This document shows positions 17,849 to 26,774 of a DNA stretch of 64,000 bases, piece by piece. The notes beneath the pieces are model-generated. The model searched no databases. It had not been told where the DNA came from and saw only the letters and a program-made list of their open reading frames with translations. Positions within the stretch are counted from its first letter, which is position 1. Each line of letters starts with the position of its first letter. This DNA comes from Bacillota bacterium (GTDB lineage: Bacteria; Bacillota; Clostridia; Tissierellales; Sedimentibacteraceae): positions 310,001-374,000 of the forward strand of contig JAEWJT010000015.1 of assembly GCA_023386345.1 (NCBI GenBank), given 5' to 3'. Made by a program: the position numbers and the translations under genes.

Positions 17849-18703
17849 ATGAGACAAAAAATTGAACACAGCATAAGCTTATCTTTAATTGAAAGTTTTA
17901 CTATGTATCTTAGAGAACAAGAAAAAAGCAGTTCCACTATCGAAAGATACAAACACAATCTTATTACATTATATAAATTTTTAAAAAATGAACCTGTTAC
18001 AAAAAATAAGATAATCGAATGGAAAGAATATTTAGTTAAAAAGTATGCAGCGACAAGTGTTAATGCTATGCTCGCAGCAATCAACACTTTTCTTAGCTTT
18101 GTTGGTTGGCTAGAATGTAAAGTAAAGCCATTAAAAATACAAAAAAACTTGTTTTGCAAAGAAGAAAAGGAGCTTACAAAGGAAGAATATCTGCGCTTGA
18201 TAAAAGCAGCAGAAAACACAAAAAATAGACGACTTTCTTTAGTCATTCAATCTATATGCGCTACTGGAATAAGAGTATCAGAACTTGCGTTTATAACTGT
18301 AGAGGCAGTAAAAAAGGGGCGTGCTGTAGTGAACTGCAAGGCTAAGACACGAACTATTTTTTTATCTGAAAAACTTCGTCGTTCTCTAATGCAATATATA
18401 GCAGAGCAAAAAAGGACTTCCGGACCTGTTTTCGTCACAAAAACAGGTAGAACTCTTAATCGTTCTAATATTTGGCGTGATATGAAGAATCTTTGCGAAA
18501 GTGCAAATGTAAATCCTGAAAAAGTTTTTCCACACAACTTAAGACATCTTTTTGCTCGTACTTATTATACTTTAGAAAAAGATTTATTTAGACTTGCAGA
18601 TATACTCGGACATTCTAATGTTAATACTACAAGAATTTATACTATGGAAAGCGGAGCAATACATGCTAAGCAAATTGAACACATGAAGTTAGTTATTACA
18701 TAA
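17849..18703 (+). CDS. Tyrosine site-specific recombinase, candidate invertase of the adjacent promoter switch
   Basis: A 284-residue tyrosine recombinase. An N-terminal SAM-like core-binding domain spans residues 10-95, and the catalytic domain 105-284. Catalytic residues are visible: Arg142 (TGIRVSEL), a lysine in KAKTRTI, His229 and Arg232 (HNLR), His255 (LGHSN) and Tyr264 (TRIYT). AAAGGAG lies 10 nt before the ATG. No excisionase, phage or conjugation gene is nearby, so it does not look like an element integrase. Its last codons overlap the left 18-bp inverted repeat that, with 19029-19046, brackets the promoter of the next gene. A role as a DNA invertase is the natural inference; a stray Xer-like protein is the alternative. 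Confidence 0.88.
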   Translation: MRQKIEHSISLSLIESFTMYLREQEKSSSTIERYKHNLITLYKFLKNEPVTKNKIIEWKEYLVKKYAATSVNAMLAAINTFLSFVGWLECKVKPLKIQKNLFCKEEKELTKEEYLRLIKAAENTKNRRLSLVIQSICATGIRVSELAFITVEAVKKGRAVVNCKAKTRTIFLSEKLRRSLMQYIAEQKRTSGPVFVTKTGRTLNRSNIWRDMKNLCESANVNPEKVFPHNLRHLFARTYYTLEKDLFRLADILGHSNVNTTRIYTMESGAIHAKQIEHMKLVIT

Positions 18704-18715
18704 TTTCGATTATGT
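18698..18715. repeat. Left inverted repeat of the putative invertible promoter
   Basis: The 18-bp sequence ACATAATTTCGATTATGT consists of 7-bp palindromic arms around a 4-bp asymmetric centre TTCG. It is the exact reverse complement of 19029-19046. It contains the TAA stop of the recombinase gene (18701-18703), so inversion would leave that stop unchanged. It could also fold as a UUCG hairpin in RNA. Confidence 0.8.
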
Positions 18716-19028
18716 TGTAGAAATATATGTAAGATTTTATAAATACATTATTTTTTTGAAATATTTATTAAAATTATAAAATTTTTACATGTTGGAAAAA
18801 ATTTATTGTAAATAAAAGGCATAATAACAAAGCTGGCATAAAATGGAATCTTGCTAGCTATATTTACTTGAGCATAATTTAGAATATTTTATAATTGTGC
18901 TAATTAATTTGCAAAAATATCTTGCCATATTTTAGATATAGGTATATAATAATGTAAGATATGTGTTAAATAAACGAAAATTTACAAAATATTACAATTA
19001 TATTATGTATTAGTTTATTGACAAAACC
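18716..19028. other. Putative invertible DNA segment carrying the chemoreceptor promoter
   Basis: A 313-bp stretch between perfect inverted repeats with no credible gene. It carries a promoter (18922-18950) that points right, toward the chemoreceptor at 19297. Flipping the segment between the repeats would point it at the 3' end of the recombinase gene instead. In this sequence the switch is therefore in the orientation that should express the receptor. Confidence 0.65.
18922..18950 (+). promoter_or_regulatory. Promoter of the first chemoreceptor gene, inside the invertible segment
   Basis: TTGCCA (18922-18927), 17-bp spacer and perfect TATAAT (18945-18950). The same TTGCCA-17-TATAAT arrangement is found before the second chemoreceptor gene (21171-21199). 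The leader to the gene is about 340 nt. Confidence 0.7.
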
Positions 19029-19046
19029 ACATAATCGAAATTATGT
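19029..19046. repeat. Right inverted repeat of the putative invertible promoter
   Basis: ACATAATCGAAATTATGT has the same 7-bp arms as the left repeat but a reversed centre (CGAA instead of TTCG), so the two are perfect inverted copies over 18 bp. Both copies are followed on the plus strand by TGTA. Confidence 0.8.
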
Positions 19047-19296
19047 TGTAATACTAAAAAAATTAAAACTGTTGTACACTCAATATGCCTTAGAATATTT
19101 TATTAAATATTCGTCTTTTGTTACAACGATTTATATATACTTATATCCAATAAAATTCATAATTAAAGCCTTAAATTGGAGATTAGTATTATTTAGTATG
19201 ATGACATTTAATAGGGAGTAAAAATTAGCACAAGCAATAGCAAACGCTTGCGATTTTGTTTGCATCACAGAGTATTATACTACGGAGGAAAATTTT
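19038..19296 (+). ncRNA. Candidate structured leader of the first chemoreceptor gene
   Basis: About 250 nt of leader downstream of the right repeat is strongly similar to the leader of the second chemoreceptor gene (from 21281). Conserved blocks include AATACTAAA, TTGTACA, CTTAGAA, CAACGATTT and TTTAGTAT. A potential long-range pair GTTGTAA/TTACAAC here (19045-19051 with 19120-19126) is GTTGTT/AACAAC in the other copy, a base-pair-preserving change. It does not match the c-di-GMP riboswitch classes I know. Simple common descent could explain the similarity. Confidence 0.35.
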
Positions 19297-21030
19297 ATGA
19301 AAAAATGGTACAGCAATTTAAAAATTGGTACAAAGTTTACAGTTGGTTTTCTAGTTATAGCAATACTTGCCGCAGCAATAGGTATAACTGGAATTATTAA
19401 CCTTAATCGTGTTGGTACTTCCTACAGCATTGCATTTTCAGATGTTGTTGCAGAATTAGAAGCTATGGAAGGAGTTAGTTCAGGTTTGCAGCAAGCAAGA
19501 GCTGATCTTTTTGAAATAGCTTTAGCTGATAATCAATCTGATAAGCAAAGAGCTAGCGAAGCCTTAAAAGAGCACAGAGGCAAAATAGATGAAAATTTGA
19601 TTAATTATAGAAAAACATTAGAAAAATATAAGGCTTCAGAGATAGCAGAAGAAGTAAGAATGCTTGATGATATTGATAAAGCTATAGAAGAATTTGCTGC
19701 AGGACGTCAGAAATTTGTAGATATCGCCATGAACACATCTCGTCAATCAGAAGCTTATCGTATGCTAGATGATGGCGGTGAAATGGATGTACTTACACAT
19801 AAAATGAAAGATGCCATTAATAAAGTAATTATTTATTTGAGCGATTACGCTGATAATCAAATAAAAAACAACAATGATTTAGTATCATTGTCTATGACTA
19901 TAATGATTATCATAGCTGTAATTGGTATTTTTATAGCATTAGTATTGGGATACATTATCTCAAGAAACATATCAAAACGAATTAACACAGTAGTTGAAGC
20001 AGCTGACAAGCTCTCTGTCGGAGATTTAAACGTTAGCATCAAGGAAGATTCAAAAGATGAAATCGGTTTATTATCACAATCTTTCCGAAAAATGTCTGAT
20101 ACATTGACTTTCATAATAACTGATATTTCACATATTCTTAATGAAATATCCAATGCTAATTTTACTGTGAAGTCTGAAGATGCTGATGTATACGTTGGAA
20201 GTTATTCTTTATTAGTTGATGCTATAAGAAAGATGATATCTATGTTAAGCGAAACTATGAAGCAGATTAACATGGCAGCTGACCAAGTATCTACAGGATC
20301 TTCACAAGTATCAAGTGGAGCGCAGGCTCTTGCAGCGGGTTCAACGGAGCAGGCGGCTTCAATAGAAGAACTAAGTGCTTCTATTGAAAAAATTGCAGAG
20401 CAAATTGCAGAAAATTCTTCAATCATAAGCACTTCGGCATTAAATGTTCAACAAGCCGGATTTGATGCAGAAGAAGGAAATAAACATATGGCTCAGCTTA
20501 CTAGAGCTATGGAAGATATTGGACAATCTTCAAATCAAATTGCAAACATAACAAAGGCTATTGAAGATATTGCATTCCAAACAAATATCCTTGCATTAAA
20601 TGCAGCAATTGAGGCAGCTCGCGCTGGAAATGCCGGAAAGGGATTTGCTGTAGTTGCAGATGAGGTTAGAGCTCTTGCTGAAAAATCTGGAGATGCAGCT
20701 AAGAAAACAGTTGAACTTATTGATGCTTCAATTCAGGCAGTAGCAAAAGGTACAGAAATAACAGCACAAACAGCGCAAATTCTTAATAGAGTAGGTGTTA
20801 GTGCTTCAAGTGTAGTTGATAGCTTTGAACAAATTGAAAAATCTTCTTCTGAACAATCAATAGCAATAGAAAATATCAAAGAAGGAATTTCTCAGATTTC
20901 TGCTGTTGTACAAACAAATGCTGCAAATGCAGAAGAAAACTCGGCAACAAGTGAAGAGATGTCAGCACAGGCAGTTACTCTGCGCCAAGAGGTTGAAAAG
21001 TTTAAGCTAGAAAAAAGCACTGCAAAATAA
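19297..21030 (+). CDS. Methyl-accepting chemotaxis protein, putatively phase-variable
   Basis: Inner-membrane chemoreceptor of 577 residues. A first membrane helix (about 13-33) precedes a four-helix-bundle sensor of roughly 160 residues, a second helix (about 197-220), a HAMP domain, a further HAMP-like segment, and the long cytoplasmic signalling coiled coil with the highly conserved hairpin tip ([19 protein letters not shown]). It signals to CheA/CheW, which are not in the window. GGAGG lies 8 nt before the ATG. The gene is a tandem paralogue of the next one: signalling halves are almost identical, sensors have diverged. Its promoter lies in the putative invertible segment. The ligand is unknown. 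Confidence 0.93.
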   Translation: MKKWYSNLKIGTKFTVGFLVIAILAAAIGITGIINLNRVGTSYSIAFSDVVAELEAMEGVSSGLQQARADLFEIALADNQSDKQRASEALKEHRGKIDENLINYRKTLEKYKASEIAEEVRMLDDIDKAIEEFAAGRQKFVDIAMNTSRQSEAYRMLDDGGEMDVLTHKMKDAINKVIIYLSDYADNQIKNNNDLVSLSMTIMIIIAVIGIFIALVLGYIISRNISKRINTVVEAADKLSVGDLNVSIKEDSKDEIGLLSQSFRKMSDTLTFIITDISHILNEISNANFTVKSEDADVYVGSYSLLVDAIRKMISMLSETMKQINMAADQVSTGSSQVSSGAQALAAGSTEQAASIEELSASIEKIAEQIAENSSIISTSALNVQQAGFDAEEGNKHMAQLTRAMEDIGQSSNQIANITKAIEDIAFQTNILALNAAIEAARAGNAGKGFAVVADEVRALAEKSGDAAKKTVELIDASIQAVAKGTEITAQTAQILNRVGVSASSVVDSFEQIEKSSSEQSIAIENIKEGISQISAVVQTNAANAEENSATSEEMSAQAVTLRQEVEKFKLEKSTAK

Positions 21031-21064
21031 AAATTGTAGATATAATGATTTATTAATTATATTA

Positions 21065-21122
21065 AAGACAGAGAGGCATTTCCACAGATATACAGCCAAG
21101 GGTATGCCTATTTTGTCTTTTT
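21065..21122 (+). terminator. Intrinsic terminator after the first chemoreceptor gene
   Basis: AAAGACA...AGGCAT pairs with ATGCCT...TGTCTTT across a 20-odd-base loop, followed by a T run. It ends the transcript before the promoter of the second receptor. Confidence 0.7.
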
Positions 21123-21170
21123 TTATATTACATATATCGTCAATTTTGTTAAAAATTTTACAAAAAATTC

Positions 21171-21199
21171 TTGCCATATTTGTTGTGTATATATATAAT
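21171..21199 (+). promoter_or_regulatory. Promoter of the second chemoreceptor gene
   Basis: TTGCCA (21171-21176), 17-bp spacer, TATAAT (21194-21199); same boxes and spacing as the promoter of the first receptor. The leader is about 425 nt. No inverted repeat pair brackets it. Confidence 0.65.
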
Positions 21200-21271
21200 G
21201 TATATGTGTTGGTATATATGTTGGTGTATTGGTATATATGTTATGCGTACCTAGTAAATAAAATTTTTACA

Positions 21272-21289
21272 ATATGATCTGAATTATGT
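21272..21289. repeat. Decayed copy of the inversion repeat before the second chemoreceptor gene
   Basis: The right arm AATTATGT is intact but the left arm and centre have changed; 14 of 18 positions match 19029-19046. It occupies the same place relative to the promoter as the right repeat of the first receptor. No partner copy is seen between 21031 and 21271, so this promoter looks locked. Confidence 0.55.
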
Positions 21290-21629
21290 TGTTAATACTA
21301 AAAGAAATTAAAATTGTTGTACATTCAATGTATCTTAGAAAATTTTATAAAATATTTCTCTTATGAAACAACGATTTTTATTTCTGTACCTATGTACAAT
21401 AAAAACTTATAATATAAAGTTTACATTTATTGCTATTCAAAATATGGAATACTCGAATTTTATTGACTTACTTATACTCTGTTAAGAATTCAGCAATATT
21501 TTTTTGTAAAATAATTTTATTATGCCTTTAATTGTAAATTAGATCATTTAGTATAATGACGTAAATTTGGACTGTAAAAATTTTTACCAAAAATAGCAAA
21601 CAACAAATATTATATCGGAGGAATAATTT
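21281..21629 (+). ncRNA. Candidate structured leader of the second chemoreceptor gene
   Basis: Homologous to the leader at 19038-19296, with an extra stretch of about 100 nt in the middle. The 3' block (GCCTTTAATTG to TAGTATAATGAC) is also conserved. No coding potential that I would support. Confidence 0.35.
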
Positions 21630-23366
21630 ATGAAAAAATGGTTAAAAAACTTGAAAATCAGTTTTAAAATTACCCTTGGTTTTCTTGTTGTAGCGGTGAT
21701 TGCTAGTATAGTTGGCATCATGGGATTCAATGGTATTAATACTGTTGGTAATAGTTATACTGTAGTATATAGAGATACAGTCGCAGCACTCGAATGTGTA
21801 AACGAAATGTCGTCTAATTTTGAAGCAATGAGAAAAAATCTTTATAGAGTGGCACTTGTTGATACAAGAGCAGATAAAGAAGCCGCTCTTGCTGGTATAA
21901 AAAGCCAGCATGATGTTATACAAGAAAACATAAGAAAATATAATGCTATGCTAGACGCATATAGAGGAATGGAAGTAGCTTCAATAAAGATGATTGACCA
22001 GTTAACAATTGAATATAATTCATTTTATGAAAAAGTTCAGAGTTACATAAGTAGTCCCGCTGCTCTTGACAATAACCGTCAAAAAGAAGCAATCACTATA
22101 TTATCAGCCGGTGGAAAAATGTATGAAAATGCGACAGAAGTGAGTAAATGGATTACGGAACTATTCAATTTTAACAAAAATTATGCTGTTCAACAGCTAA
22201 GCATCAATAGAAATTTAATTAACAATACTGGCTTCTTATTGATTTGCATATTAGTAGTTGGTATAGTTTTAGCAATATCAATTGGGCTGTGGATATCTCG
22301 CAGTATCTCAAAACCAATTAATCAAATAATGGGTGTAGCGACTCAATTAACTAATGGAGACTTTAACATCAATATTGAGTCAAATTCAAAAGATGAGACT
22401 GGAATTCTAGCGCAAGCATTCAAAAATATGGCAAACAACTTTACGTCAATTGTTGAAGATCTTACCTATGGCTTAAATGGTATGTCCAATGGAGATTTTA
22501 CGGTTAATAGTAAAGCTCCAGAACTCTATGTTGGTGGTTTTGCTCCATTATCGCAATCTATGTACAAAATGTCATCAAGTATTAGCGAAACTATACAACA
22601 AATTAATATGGCAGCTGACCAAGTATCTACTGGTTCTTCTCAAGTATCAAGTGGAGCACAGGCTCTTGCAGCTGGTTCAACGGAGCAGGCAGCTTCAATA
22701 GAAGAATTAAGTGCTTCTATTGAAAAAATTGCAGAACAAATTGCAGAAAATTCTTCAATCGTAAACGCTTCAGCTTTACATGTTCAACAAACTGGAGTTG
22801 ATGTAGAAGAAGGAAACAATCATATGAATCAACTTACTAATGCTATGGAAGACATTAAACAATCTTCAAATCAAATTGCTAATATAACAAAGGCGATTGA
22901 AGATATTGCATTCCAAACAAATATACTTGCATTAAATGCAGCAATTGAAGCTGCTCGTGCCGGAAATGCCGGAAAGGGATTTGCTGTAGTTGCAGATGAG
23001 GTTAGAGCTCTTGCTGAAAAATCTGGAGATGCTGCTAAGAAAACAGTTGAACTTATAGATGCTTCAATACAAGCAGTGACAAGAGGTACAGAAATCACAG
23101 AGCAAACAGCACAAATCCTGCAAAGAGTTGGCATTAGTACTTCAAGTGTAGTTGATAGCTTTGAACAAATTGAAAGAGCTTCTTCTAATCAATCAATATC
23201 AATTGAACAAATCAAAGAAGGACTTTCTCAAATATCTGCTATTGTACAAACCAATGCTGCAAATGCGGAGGAAAATTCAGCGACAAGCGAAGAAATGTCA
23301 GCACAGGCAATTACTCTACGCCATGAAGTTGAAAAGTTTAGATTACAAAAAAGTACTGCAAGATAG
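21630..23366 (+). CDS. Methyl-accepting chemotaxis protein, paralogue of the preceding receptor
   Basis: Inner-membrane chemoreceptor of 578 residues with the same order of parts: membrane helix (about 13-33), four-helix-bundle sensor, second helix (about 200-222), HAMP, signalling coiled coil with the invariant tip. The N-terminal sensor has diverged well beyond the C-terminal half, as expected after duplication with selection for a new ligand. No C-terminal CheR-docking pentapeptide is present in either copy. CGGAGGA lies 8 nt before the ATG. Unlike the first copy its promoter is not flanked by intact inverted repeats. Confidence 0.93.
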   Translation: MKKWLKNLKISFKITLGFLVVAVIASIVGIMGFNGINTVGNSYTVVYRDTVAALECVNEMSSNFEAMRKNLYRVALVDTRADKEAALAGIKSQHDVIQENIRKYNAMLDAYRGMEVASIKMIDQLTIEYNSFYEKVQSYISSPAALDNNRQKEAITILSAGGKMYENATEVSKWITELFNFNKNYAVQQLSINRNLINNTGFLLICILVVGIVLAISIGLWISRSISKPINQIMGVATQLTNGDFNINIESNSKDETGILAQAFKNMANNFTSIVEDLTYGLNGMSNGDFTVNSKAPELYVGGFAPLSQSMYKMSSSISETIQQINMAADQVSTGSSQVSSGAQALAAGSTEQAASIEELSASIEKIAEQIAENSSIVNASALHVQQTGVDVEEGNNHMNQLTNAMEDIKQSSNQIANITKAIEDIAFQTNILALNAAIEAARAGNAGKGFAVVADEVRALAEKSGDAAKKTVELIDASIQAVTRGTEITEQTAQILQRVGISTSSVVDSFEQIERASSNQSISIEQIKEGLSQISAIVQTNAANAEENSATSEEMSAQAITLRHEVEKFRLQKSTAR

Positions 23367-23382
23367 ATAATAAATAAAAATA

Positions 23383-23428
23383 AAAAAATAGCACATAAAT
23401 GACTATTGTTATCTATGTGCTATCTTTT
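23383..23428 (+). terminator. Intrinsic terminator after the second chemoreceptor gene
   Basis: ATAGCACATA and TATGTGCTAT form a 10-bp stem followed by CTTTTT on the plus strand. Confidence 0.75.
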
Positions 23429-23533
23429 TACTTATTTAGATATGAAACTTTCGTTATCATAGCCTTTTTATTGTAACAATGCTTAAAACATTCCCTAGAT
23501 ATTTCTCACACATTTATTACAATAATTCATAAC

Positions 23534-23833
23534 TTATATTTCAATATCTAATAAGTAAGAGCTTAGACTTTTACCATGTTTATCAATTGCAAGCGATCTT
23601 GTTACTCCACCGCCAAGCGCATCGTACATAACAAAGTTAAGTGCTCCTAAATTAGGAAGCTCATATCTTTTAACTTCACCTTTTACAATATCCTTAAACC
23701 AGCTTTTAACTAGTTCCGAAGTTACTTTTTCCTTTATAAGTTCATAATCTTTAATGTCATAAGCTATAAGCGATACATTGGATATATTTCCTTTATCTCC
23801 TGTTCTTGAATGAGCTATTTCCCACAATTTCAT
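23534..23833 (-). CDS. AtuA C-terminal-like small protein
   Basis: A 99-residue protein whose phrases HSRTGDKGNISNVSLIAYD and YELPNLGALNFVMYDALGGG match the C-terminal domain of full-length AtuA proteins of acyclic terpene utilisation. Here it is a separate gene whose ATG directly follows the stop codon of the larger AtuA-like gene (TAAATG), so the two products likely act together. The reaction is not established for split forms; in this context the substrate is more likely an organic acid than a terpene. Confidence 0.8.
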   Translation of the reverse strand: MKLWEIAHSRTGDKGNISNVSLIAYDIKDYELIKEKVTSELVKSWFKDIVKGEVKRYELPNLGALNFVMYDALGGGVTRSLAIDKHGKSLSSYLLDIEI

Positions 23834-25177
23834 TTACTGTACCTCCTTATAAAGAACTTTTGCTTCTACATCATTTCTGTTGATTAATATTGAAGCTACC
23901 GATAAAACCTCGCTAACAGCCTTTGTAGCTCCGCCTCCGCCTGCTGGCCCATTTGTATAAAGTGTTTCTACTTCATTTCCTATTTGATCTGCATCATATT
24001 TTGTCTTAGTTCTTGCCGAAACTCTTAATCTCACTTCTTCAGGTGTGTTATATTTTCTGTCATTATTTTTATATATGGCATTAATTCCTATATAATCTAT
24101 TCTCAATTCATCATACTTTACGCCTGTCAAAGCAAGTCTTTTCTCAACTATTTCAGCAGCTAGTTTAGCACGCTCTAAGCATCCTGGTCCAGCATAGCTC
24201 ATTTCGCCCTCGCCTATAAAGCAGTCCTTATATCCTATACTTACTTTTAAAGTGTCAGTTTTCTCTCTTCCTGTTGCTCCGCTTGCCTCAACTATATCTT
24301 TGCCGACTTCCTTAAAGCTTACATTTGAAAAATCAGCTACACAATCAGGTGTAAAATATGTTGATGGATCGTGAATTTCATATATCATTTGCTCTGACAA
24401 GGTATGTCTGGTAATTATTCCGCCAGAATTTTCAACCTTAGTTATTTTAATTTCTCCATTCTCACTAACCTCTGCAATTGGAAATCCAAGCTCTGCCAAT
24501 TCGTCTACATCTTTTTTGCCCGGCTCGGCATAGTATCCGCCTGTTGCCTGTCCTCCACATTCAAGCAAGTGTCCTACTAATGTTCCTTTACCCATCAAAT
24601 CAAAGTTGTTTATATCCCATCCAAATTCATATACAAGTGGTGCTAAGAACAAAGCAGGGTCGGAAACTCTTCCTGTTACTATAATGTCCGCTCCGTTTTT
24701 TAGGGCTTCAACTATTCCATCAATTCCCATATAAACGTTAGCTGACATAATTTCACCATCAAGCTCTGCAAGTGGTTTTCCTGTTTCCCAAACTGTTGTA
24801 TTTTTATAATTATCTAATTTGTCAAGAACATCATCACCATATACTGCTGCTACCTTTAAACCTTTTATACCTTGTTTTTCGGCTATATTGCAAATCACTT
24901 CAACAGCACTTTGAGGATTAGCAGCACCCATATTTGTGATTACTTTTACTTTGTGTTTATTAGCTAAAGGAATAACTTTGTTCATTCTATGCTCTAATAA
25001 AGCATTATATCCTTTAGTTGGATCGGCTAATTTCGCTTTTTGCGCAATTGCTATAGTTCTTTCAGCCAAACATTCAAAGCTTATATAATCTATATTTCCT
25101 TTCTCAATAAGCTCTAATGCAGGCTCTAATCTATCTCCTGCATATCCTGCACCGCTTCCTATTCTTATTGTTTTCAA
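23834..25177 (-). CDS. DUF1446/AtuA-family protein
   Basis: A 447-residue cytoplasmic protein of the DUF1446 (AtuA N-terminal) family. It opens with KTIRIGSGAGYAGDRLEPA and contains GADIIVTGRVSDPALFLAP and GGQATGGYYAEPG. Start: a strong AGGAGGT (25185-25191) is 7 nt before a TTG at 25177 and too far inside the longer open frame for an earlier start, so TTG is chosen. It lies between the CitMHS transporter and the small AtuA-like gene in a sigma-54-type operon. The family is linked to acyl-CoA or hydroxy-acid breakdown, but the exact reaction is unknown. Confidence 0.85.
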   Translation of the reverse strand: MKTIRIGSGAGYAGDRLEPALELIEKGNIDYISFECLAERTIAIAQKAKLADPTKGYNALLEHRMNKVIPLANKHKVKVITNMGAANPQSAVEVICNIAEKQGIKGLKVAAVYGDDVLDKLDNYKNTTVWETGKPLAELDGEIMSANVYMGIDGIVEALKNGADIIVTGRVSDPALFLAPLVYEFGWDINNFDLMGKGTLVGHLLECGGQATGGYYAEPGKKDVDELAELGFPIAEVSENGEIKITKVENSGGIITRHTLSEQMIYEIHDPSTYFTPDCVADFSNVSFKEVGKDIVEASGATGREKTDTLKVSIGYKDCFIGEGEMSYAGPGCLERAKLAAEIVEKRLALTGVKYDELRIDYIGINAIYKNNDRKYNTPEEVRLRVSARTKTKYDADQIGNEVETLYTNGPAGGGGATKAVSEVLSVASILINRNDVEAKVLYKEVQ

Positions 25178-25292
25178 TTTTAATACCTCCTGATAAAAAT
25201 ATTTATCTCCCAAAATTGTTATAGGGAAAAGTTAGATGCAAGAATTCTTTTACAAGCAATACTTGCATCTGACTAATACTTAACTAAATTAT

Positions 25293-26591
25293 TTAAAATG
25301 CAATTACTCCAATTATTAAAGCTACTACAAGCATCACAATTGTTGTCAAGAATGCGTATGGAATAGTCTTTTTCTGATGTTCTCCCAAATCTACTCCTGT
25401 TAATCCTATCAACAAGAATGTAGAGGCTGTCAATGGGCTGACTGGGAATCCTGTCGTCATTTGTCCAAGTATTGCCGCTCTTCCTACCATTACAGGGTCA
25501 ACGCCAAACTGTCCTGCTGTATTTGTAAGTACTGGCAATACTCCAAAGTAGAATGAATCTGGGTCAAATAGCAAGCTTAAAGGCATTGAAAGAACTCCGG
25601 TTATGATTGGGAAGAATTTACCAAGTGATGTCGGAATAACATTTACCATTACCTTTGACATTTCCTCAATCATACCAGTGCCTTTCATTATACCCGTGAA
25701 CGCACCTGCTGCAAACAGAACACTCGCCATCATTAAAGCTTCCTTAGCATGAGCATCTACTCTTTCTCTTTGTTCTTTAACGCTTGGATAGTTTATAACT
25801 GAAGCTACTATAAATGCAAACATAAATACAACCTGTGGCTGTAATTTATTCGATATCATCACTGCTATTGCCGCAATTATCAATATAATGTTTACTATAA
25901 ATAATTTTGGTCTTGCCAATCTTGCTTTCTCAGCGTCTACTTGTGCATCAACATTTGCTACATTAGCAAGTGCAATTGCACCTATTCTTTCCTTTTCTTT
26001 TTTACCTATAAATCCTGCTATTGCAATAACAAATACTAAGCCTACTACAACAGGAATTAAAACAGGGTTAAAAAGGTCTGTTACAGGTACATTCAAAGAT
26101 GTTGCTGCTCTTAATGTAGGTCCTCCCCACGGAACTATGTTCATAGTTCCAGCAGCCAACGCTACAACTGTTGCCAATGACGTTCTGCTCATTTTAACTG
26201 CATCATATAAAGGTAATACAGCCGGAATTGTTACTAGGAATGTCACCGCTCCTGATCCATCTAAGTGAACTATCATTGCAAGTATTGCAGTTCCTATTGA
26301 AATCTTAATAGGATCACTTCCGACTGCTCTTATAATAGTTTTGATTATTGGGTCGAAAGTACCTGCATCACTCAAAATACCAAAGAACAGTATTGCAAAT
26401 ATAAACATAACCCCAGTAGGTGCTATAGTTTTTATACCATCTGTGATAAAATTACCTACCTCAAATCCAAATCCTCCAAATAGTGCCATAACAGTCGGAA
26501 CTGCTATAAGTGCTATTATTGGCGTTACTTTCTTACTCATTACTGCTATTAGTAAGAGTACAACTGATAAAAATCCTAAAATTGCTAACAT
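25293..26591 (-). CDS. CitMHS-family metal-citrate (organic acid) transporter
   Basis: A 432-residue membrane protein with about 11-12 helices. MIVHLDGSGAVTFLVTIPA, NIVPWGGPTLRAATSL and LLFDPDSFYFGVLP are signatures of the CitMHS family, which imports citrate as a complex with magnesium or calcium. Given the AtuA-like partners, another hydroxycarboxylate is possible. It is the first gene of the operon, with a GGAGGAG ribosome site and a sigma-54 promoter starting about 50 bp upstream. Expression should therefore need the activator encoded at 26947-28281. Confidence 0.88.
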   Translation of the reverse strand: MLAILGFLSVVLLLIAVMSKKVTPIIALIAVPTVMALFGGFGFEVGNFITDGIKTIAPTGVMFIFAILFFGILSDAGTFDPIIKTIIRAVGSDPIKISIGTAILAMIVHLDGSGAVTFLVTIPAVLPLYDAVKMSRTSLATVVALAAGTMNIVPWGGPTLRAATSLNVPVTDLFNPVLIPVVVGLVFVIAIAGFIGKKEKERIGAIALANVANVDAQVDAEKARLARPKLFIVNIILIIAAIAVMISNKLQPQVVFMFAFIVASVINYPSVKEQRERVDAHAKEALMMASVLFAAGAFTGIMKGTGMIEEMSKVMVNVIPTSLGKFFPIITGVLSMPLSLLFDPDSFYFGVLPVLTNTAGQFGVDPVMVGRAAILGQMTTGFPVSPLTASTFLLIGLTGVDLGEHQKKTIPYAFLTTIVMLVVALIIGVIAF

Positions 26592-26636
26592 TTCTCCTCC
26601 AAAATATTAAATTTTATAATAGATGCTAATCTATTA

Positions 26637-26652
26637 TGCAAATCATGTGCCA
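26637..26652 (-). promoter_or_regulatory. Sigma-54 (-24/-12) promoter of the CitMHS-AtuA operon
   Basis: On the minus strand TGGCAC (26647-26652), five bases and TTGCA (26637-26641) match the sigma-54 consensus, with the GG and GC elements at the required spacing. Transcription would start near 26625. The rest of 26592-26946 holds two palindromic activator-site candidates. Confidence 0.85.
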
Positions 26653-26774
26653 TATTTTAAAATATTACTTAAAATTTAATTTAGCTGATTATAATTTATT
26701 ATAAAAGCAGTGATTAACTTGTTTTAAAAGAATTAAAACTTTAAATTACAAAAACCATATGCAAAAATTAAATT

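Noticed and set aside
17821..18537. Open frames antisense to the tyrosine recombinase gene
   Set aside because: They have no ribosome sites and mirror a gene with all catalytic residues in the plus-strand frame.
19018..19221. A 67-codon open frame in the leader of the first chemoreceptor gene
   Set aside because: It would start at TTG without a ribosome site, crosses the right inverted repeat, and resembles no protein; the homologous leader of the second receptor has no equivalent frame.
19038..19296. c-di-GMP riboswitch before the chemoreceptor genes
   Set aside because: Common before receptors in Clostridia, but I could not find the conserved GEMM-I or class II motifs in either leader.
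17849..23366. Prophage or integrative element bounded by the tyrosine recombinase
   Set aside because: No excisionase, replication, structural or conjugation genes, no tRNA target and no direct repeats are found; the neighbours are chemoreceptors.
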